This document shows positions 61,485 through 64,000 of a stretch of DNA of 64,000 nt, piece after piece. A model generated the notes under the pieces. That model made no database searches. It was given only the letters and a program-made list of their open reading frames with translations, and was not told the DNA's origin. The stretch lies in contig NZ_JAQTOD010000002.1 of NCBI RefSeq assembly GCF_028713515.1, positions 304,501-368,500 on the forward strand. The letters are read 5' to 3'. Source of the stretch: Sulfurimonas sp. Lineage in GTDB: Bacteria > Campylobacterota > Campylobacteria > Campylobacterales > Sulfurimonadaceae. The translations under genes were made by a program, and so were the position numbers. Each line of letters starts with the position of its first letter. The stretch's first letter is position 1.

Positions 61485-62504
61485 TTAATTGCTATATTTA
61501 TCTTCCCAAATATCAAACTCTGGAGAGAAGTAATCAATACGAACTTTTTTAAATTCGCGTGAACTGTAAAGTGGCATATAGCTTTTTGCTTCTATCTCTT
61601 TAGCCATATCTGCGATGATGGCACTTGTCTCATCCGTGCTTTTTCCATGAACCATTGTAAAAAGATTATATTGCCAGTTTGGATATTTTGGACGAAGATA
61701 GCAGTGGCTTACAGCACTAAATGCAGCTGCCTTCTCACCAATCTCTTCACCTCTTGTCTCGTCTATATCCCATACAACCATTGCATTTGCGCTAAATCCT
61801 GCTTTTCTATGGTTTAAGATTGAAGCAAATCTTCTCATAACGCCAGCCTCTTGAAGCTCTTGAAGTGTAAGAAAAAATTTATCATAATCAATTCCAAGCT
61901 CATCAATAATCTTTTTAAATGGCTCTTCTACTATGTCTATGTCATATTGAACACTTCTAATGATTGCGTGATGAAGAGGTGTCATCTCTATTTCAGTATG
62001 CTGAACTCTTTTTACTTCCTCTTTTTTCTCATCTTTTCCGGTTGTATTTAACTTCACACTTATTTTAAATAACTTTAGCGTAGGAAGCATTATATAGTCA
62101 TCTGCTCCTGTTGCTTTAGCTAATATCTCTAGAGTTTTTTCTAGTCCAAATTTAGAGTTTGGCGCAACTGCCAAAGTAAACCAGATATTAAAATCATGAT
62201 TTCTCTCATAGTTATGAGAGATTCCAGGGTGAGAGTTGATAATTTTTACAGCATCACTTATCTTGTCCGCTGCAACTTTAAAAGCAACCAATGATGAGAT
62301 ATAGCCTAATCTTTTTGTATCAAAAATTGCTGAAGTTTGACGAATAATATTTGCTTTTTTTTGCTCTTGTAAAATAGAGAGAACTTCTCCTTCTCTCATA
62401 TTTAGCTCATCTGCTATCTCTTTAAATGGCCTTGCCACAAGTGGGAATTTTTTCTGGATTCTGGATAAAATTTCATCTTTCATACTGCTTATATTTCCGT
62501 TCAT
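61485..62504 (-). CDS. nirDL: Fused siroheme decarboxylase (NirD-NirL / AhbA-AhbB type)
   Basis: The 339-residue protein holds two Lrp/AsnC-like halves. The first half has ISHNYERNHDFNIWFTLAV; the second has SHCYLRPKYPNWQYNLFTMV. Both are siroheme-decarboxylase signatures, joined by a Lys/Glu linker near residue 160. The enzyme turns siroheme into 12,18-didecarboxysiroheme, precursor of heme d1 (cd1 nitrite reductase) or of heme by the alternative route. ATG at 62504 has a weak ribosome site; ATG at 62483 (MKDEILSRIQ) is a fair alternative. It is divergent from the met8-type gene around an FNR-type box. Confidence 0.88.
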   Translation of the reverse strand: MNGNISSMKDEILSRIQKKFPLVARPFKEIADELNMREGEVLSILQEQKKANIIRQTSAIFDTKRLGYISSLVAFKVAADKISDAVKIINSHPGISHNYERNHDFNIWFTLAVAPNSKFGLEKTLEILAKATGADDYIMLPTLKLFKISVKLNTTGKDEKKEEVKRVQHTEIEMTPLHHAIIRSVQYDIDIVEEPFKKIIDELGIDYDKFFLTLQELQEAGVMRRFASILNHRKAGFSANAMVVWDIDETRGEEIGEKAAAFSAVSHCYLRPKYPNWQYNLFTMVHGKSTDETSAIIADMAKEIEAKSYMPLYSSREFKKVRIDYFSPEFDIWEDKYSN

Positions 62505-62547
62505 ACTTTTATTTTGTCGATTCTATTATAGTTTTAATTAATAGTAG

Positions 62548-62561
62548 TTGATTTTTATCAA
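62548..62561. promoter_or_regulatory. Perfect FNR/DNR-type box between divergent tetrapyrrole genes
   Basis: TTGAT-TTTT-ATCAA matches the FNR/DNR/NNR consensus exactly. Candidate -10 hexamers are TAGAAT (minus, 62525-62520) and GATACT behind TGT (plus, 62584-62589). Each places the box centre at -41.5, the class II activation position. A minus TATAAT (62530-62525) is a second option at -36.5. Confidence 0.75.
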
Positions 62562-62621
62562 TTTAAAATATTTAAAATTATGTGATACTATGTCAAATAA
62601 ACAGAGTAATAAGTGAGAGAA

Positions 62622-63191
62622 ATGAGTTATTTTCCGGCCTTTTTAAAACTTGATAATAAAAAAATCCTAATCGTTGGTGGAGGCTATATAGCTTATGAAA
62701 AGTTAGAACATCTGCTTGATTTTACTACTGATATTTCGATTATTTCGATGGAACTATCCGAAGAGATGACAAAAACCATCAAAGAAAAATCTCTCTGTTT
62801 TGAAAAAAGAGCTTATGAGGTAGGTGATATAAAAGATTTTGCTGTCGTTATTGTCGCGGTTGACGACATTTCGCTGCAAGCTAAAATTTTTGCAGAATCA
62901 AAACTCTACAACTGCCTATGTAACTCTGTTGACTCTGTGGATTATTGTGATTTTATATTTCCATCTTATATAAAAAAAGATGACCTAACTATCGCTGTAT
63001 CAACTTCTGGGGCCTCTCCAGCCATGGCAAAACAGTTAAGAGCATATATAGAAAATTTAATTCCCACAACAATTGGTGAATTTCTAAGAGAGATGAGAGA
63101 ACTAAGAACAACATTGCCAAAAGGCAAAGAGAGAATGAAGATGCTTGAAGAAAAAGCAAGCAAATATATAAAAACATGGAGCAACAGATGA
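62622..63191 (+). CDS. Precorrin-2 dehydrogenase / sirohydrochlorin ferrochelatase, Met8-like
   Basis: The product has the Met8/CysG-N start YFPAFLKLDNKKILIVGGGY, a NAD-binding Rossmann fold, the SVDYCDFIFPSYIKKDDLTI block and ISTSGASPAMAKQLR-type VSTSGASPAMAKQLRAYIE. It oxidises precorrin-2 and probably inserts iron to make siroheme, the direct substrate of the neighbouring decarboxylase. ATG at 62622 (MSYFPAF) is preferred to GTG 62613 because GAGAG precedes it and it fits the family start. It overlaps the next gene by ATGA. Confidence 0.92.
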   Translation: MSYFPAFLKLDNKKILIVGGGYIAYEKLEHLLDFTTDISIISMELSEEMTKTIKEKSLCFEKRAYEVGDIKDFAVVIVAVDDISLQAKIFAESKLYNCLCNSVDSVDYCDFIFPSYIKKDDLTIAVSTSGASPAMAKQLRAYIENLIPTTIGEFLREMRELRTTLPKGKERMKMLEEKASKYIKTWSNR

Positions 63192-63565
63192 CACAAAAAA
63201 AAGTTTTAATTTTCGTATTTTTTACAGCATTTCTTATTTTAGGAATAGTTTCAATGCAACGAGCAATGCCTCCAGCAAAAGAGGCTCGAATCTACAAAGC
63301 CCTACATGTTTATAGTCCATACGAGATGGAAAAAAGAGTTGGCGGACTAGAAATTTTAGATAAGCGAGACAACACAAAAGAGAAACCAAGTTCAAAAGAG
63401 GTTCTTTTTAGATTTGATGAAGTAGAGGGACAATGGGGTAAGGAGCATTTTAAAATAGATGGAAATGAAATTTCAATCTCTGATGAGAAAAATCAAACCG
63501 TTGGTAAAGTTTTAATTGAAACAGAAAAAGAGAGAGCTTTTGTTAAAAGGTTTTACGGAATTTAA
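63188..63565 (+). CDS. Membrane-anchored hypothetical protein after the met8-like gene
   Basis: Not recognised. The 125-residue product from ATG 63188 (MTQKKVLIFVFFTAFLILGI) has one N-terminal span and a polar domain of mixed charge ending RAFVKRFYGI. The start is chosen because it overlaps the previous stop (ATGA) with GGAG 6 nt upstream. Another ATG at 63176 would add four residues. Coupling to the met8-like gene suggests linked function, but no motif is seen. Confidence 0.65.
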   Translation: MTQKKVLIFVFFTAFLILGIVSMQRAMPPAKEARIYKALHVYSPYEMEKRVGGLEILDKRDNTKEKPSSKEVLFRFDEVEGQWGKEHFKIDGNEISISDEKNQTVGKVLIETEKERAFVKRFYGI

Positions 63566-63614
63566 GATATCTTCAAATCCAACTAACTTAAAATTTTTCA
63601 AGAACTAACTAGCT

Positions 63615-64000
63615 TTAGTCTGAAGATTGATTTAGAAGATTTTCTTTTAGTTTAAGAGAGAAATAGAGCGCCCCAAGCAGAGTTAAAATTGCACTGTTAT
63701 ATAAAATCGTATAATTAAAATAGTGCAAAATCACCCCGCCGATTATAGAAAAAAACATTCCTAAAGAGACAATATTCATCTGAAGCGCTATGTAAATTGG
63801 TCTTTTTTGTGGTGGTGCAATTTTTAGTATAAGATTACTTGAGGCAATGCGACTTCCATCCATTGATGCACCAATTATAAAAAAGATAAGTGAATACTCA
63901 AATAGCGAAGATGCGTTTAGTGCTATAGCTATTGCTCCAAGCTGGAAAAGTATTGAGATTTGCGCCGTTAGTCTGTTTTTATCACTTCCACTAAGCTTCC
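63615..64000 (-). CDS. MFS-type transporter, C-terminal fragment
   Basis: The frame is open from TAA at 63617-63615 to the right edge, 128 codons. It shows four or more hydrophobic helices: ISILFQLGAIAIALNASSLF, YSLIFFIIGASMDGSR, LQMNIVSLGMFFSIIGGVIL and TILYNSAILTLLGALYFSLK. The pattern GASMDGSRIASSNLILKIAP and a polar end LKENLLNQSSD fit the second half of a major facilitator. The substrate is unknown because most of the gene is outside the window. Confidence 0.7.
   Translation of the reverse strand, partial: KLSGSDKNRLTAQISILFQLGAIAIALNASSLFEYSLIFFIIGASMDGSRIASSNLILKIAPPQKRPIYIALQMNIVSLGMFFSIIGGVILHYFNYTILYNSAILTLLGALYFSLKLKENLLNQSSD

Overview
The window is AT-rich, tightly packed bacterial DNA (roughly one third G+C by eye) with no rRNA, IS element, prophage or CRISPR array. 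Gene content and order point to a Campylobacterota (Epsilonproteobacteria) member, most likely a Sulfurimonas-like respiratory chemolithotroph. The evidence is: flgB-flgC-fliE followed by a penicillin-binding protein gene; purA/hisZ next to fliJ/motE, DUF507 and carA; ccoNOQP followed by a DUF4006 gene; a four-subunit pyruvate:acceptor oxidoreductase; a futalosine-pathway menaquinone gene (mqnA); and a siroheme decarboxylase gene of the heme d1 type. rpoB and rpoC are separate with an 8-nt overlap, unlike the fused gene of Helicobacter and Wolinella. The genus is inferred, not shown.

Layout. 1-2.0 kb: basal-body operon flgB-flgC-fliE-pbp on the minus strand behind a textbook sigma54 promoter, and an RDD membrane protein. 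2.2-6.1 kb: a large porin with its own palindromic operator, then moaA-queE-queD. 6.1-7.1 kb: two unrecognised genes. 7.1-24.6 kb: one continuous minus-strand translation/transcription block. It starts from a perfect consensus promoter and runs tRNA-Thr(TGT), tRNA-Tyr, tRNA-Gly, tRNA-Thr(GGT), tuf, rpmG, tRNA-Trp, secE, nusG, rplK, rplA, rplJ, rplL, rpoB, rpoC, rpsL, rpsG, fusA. 24.6-29.3 kb: a three-gene second-messenger cassette: FecR-domain exported protein, CHASE2 adenylate cyclase, and a GAF/HD-GYP/class-II-phosphodiesterase fusion. 29.4-31.5 kb: yaaA, an rlmB-type methyltransferase and a decayed cheB pseudogene. 31.6-37.0 kb: porGDAB, a HAD phosphatase and an orphan peptide-binding protein. 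37.2-43.2 kb: rplM-rpsI and addB-addA. 43.3-48.2 kb: the cbb3 oxidase operon with four trailing small or accessory genes, including a 29-codon one. 48.6-54.6 kb: carA, DUF507, motE-like, fliJ-like, purA, hisZ-like and a class V aminotransferase. 54.7-64 kb: mqnA, a dCache/PAS/GGDEF cyclase, a class II aldolase with a cut-off SDR domain, a siroheme decarboxylase operon divergent from a Met8-type gene around a perfect FNR-type box, and the end of an MFS transporter.

How the genes work together. The respiratory theme is clear: pyruvate oxidation (Por), menaquinone (MqnA), high-affinity oxygen reduction (cbb3), molybdenum cofactor (MoaA) and siroheme/heme d1 precursors under apparent oxygen or nitrogen-oxide control. 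The signalling theme is the most unusual part. Genes for making cAMP, for probably destroying cAMP and for probably destroying c-di-GMP lie in one operon. A separate membrane diguanylate cyclase is encoded about 29 kb away.
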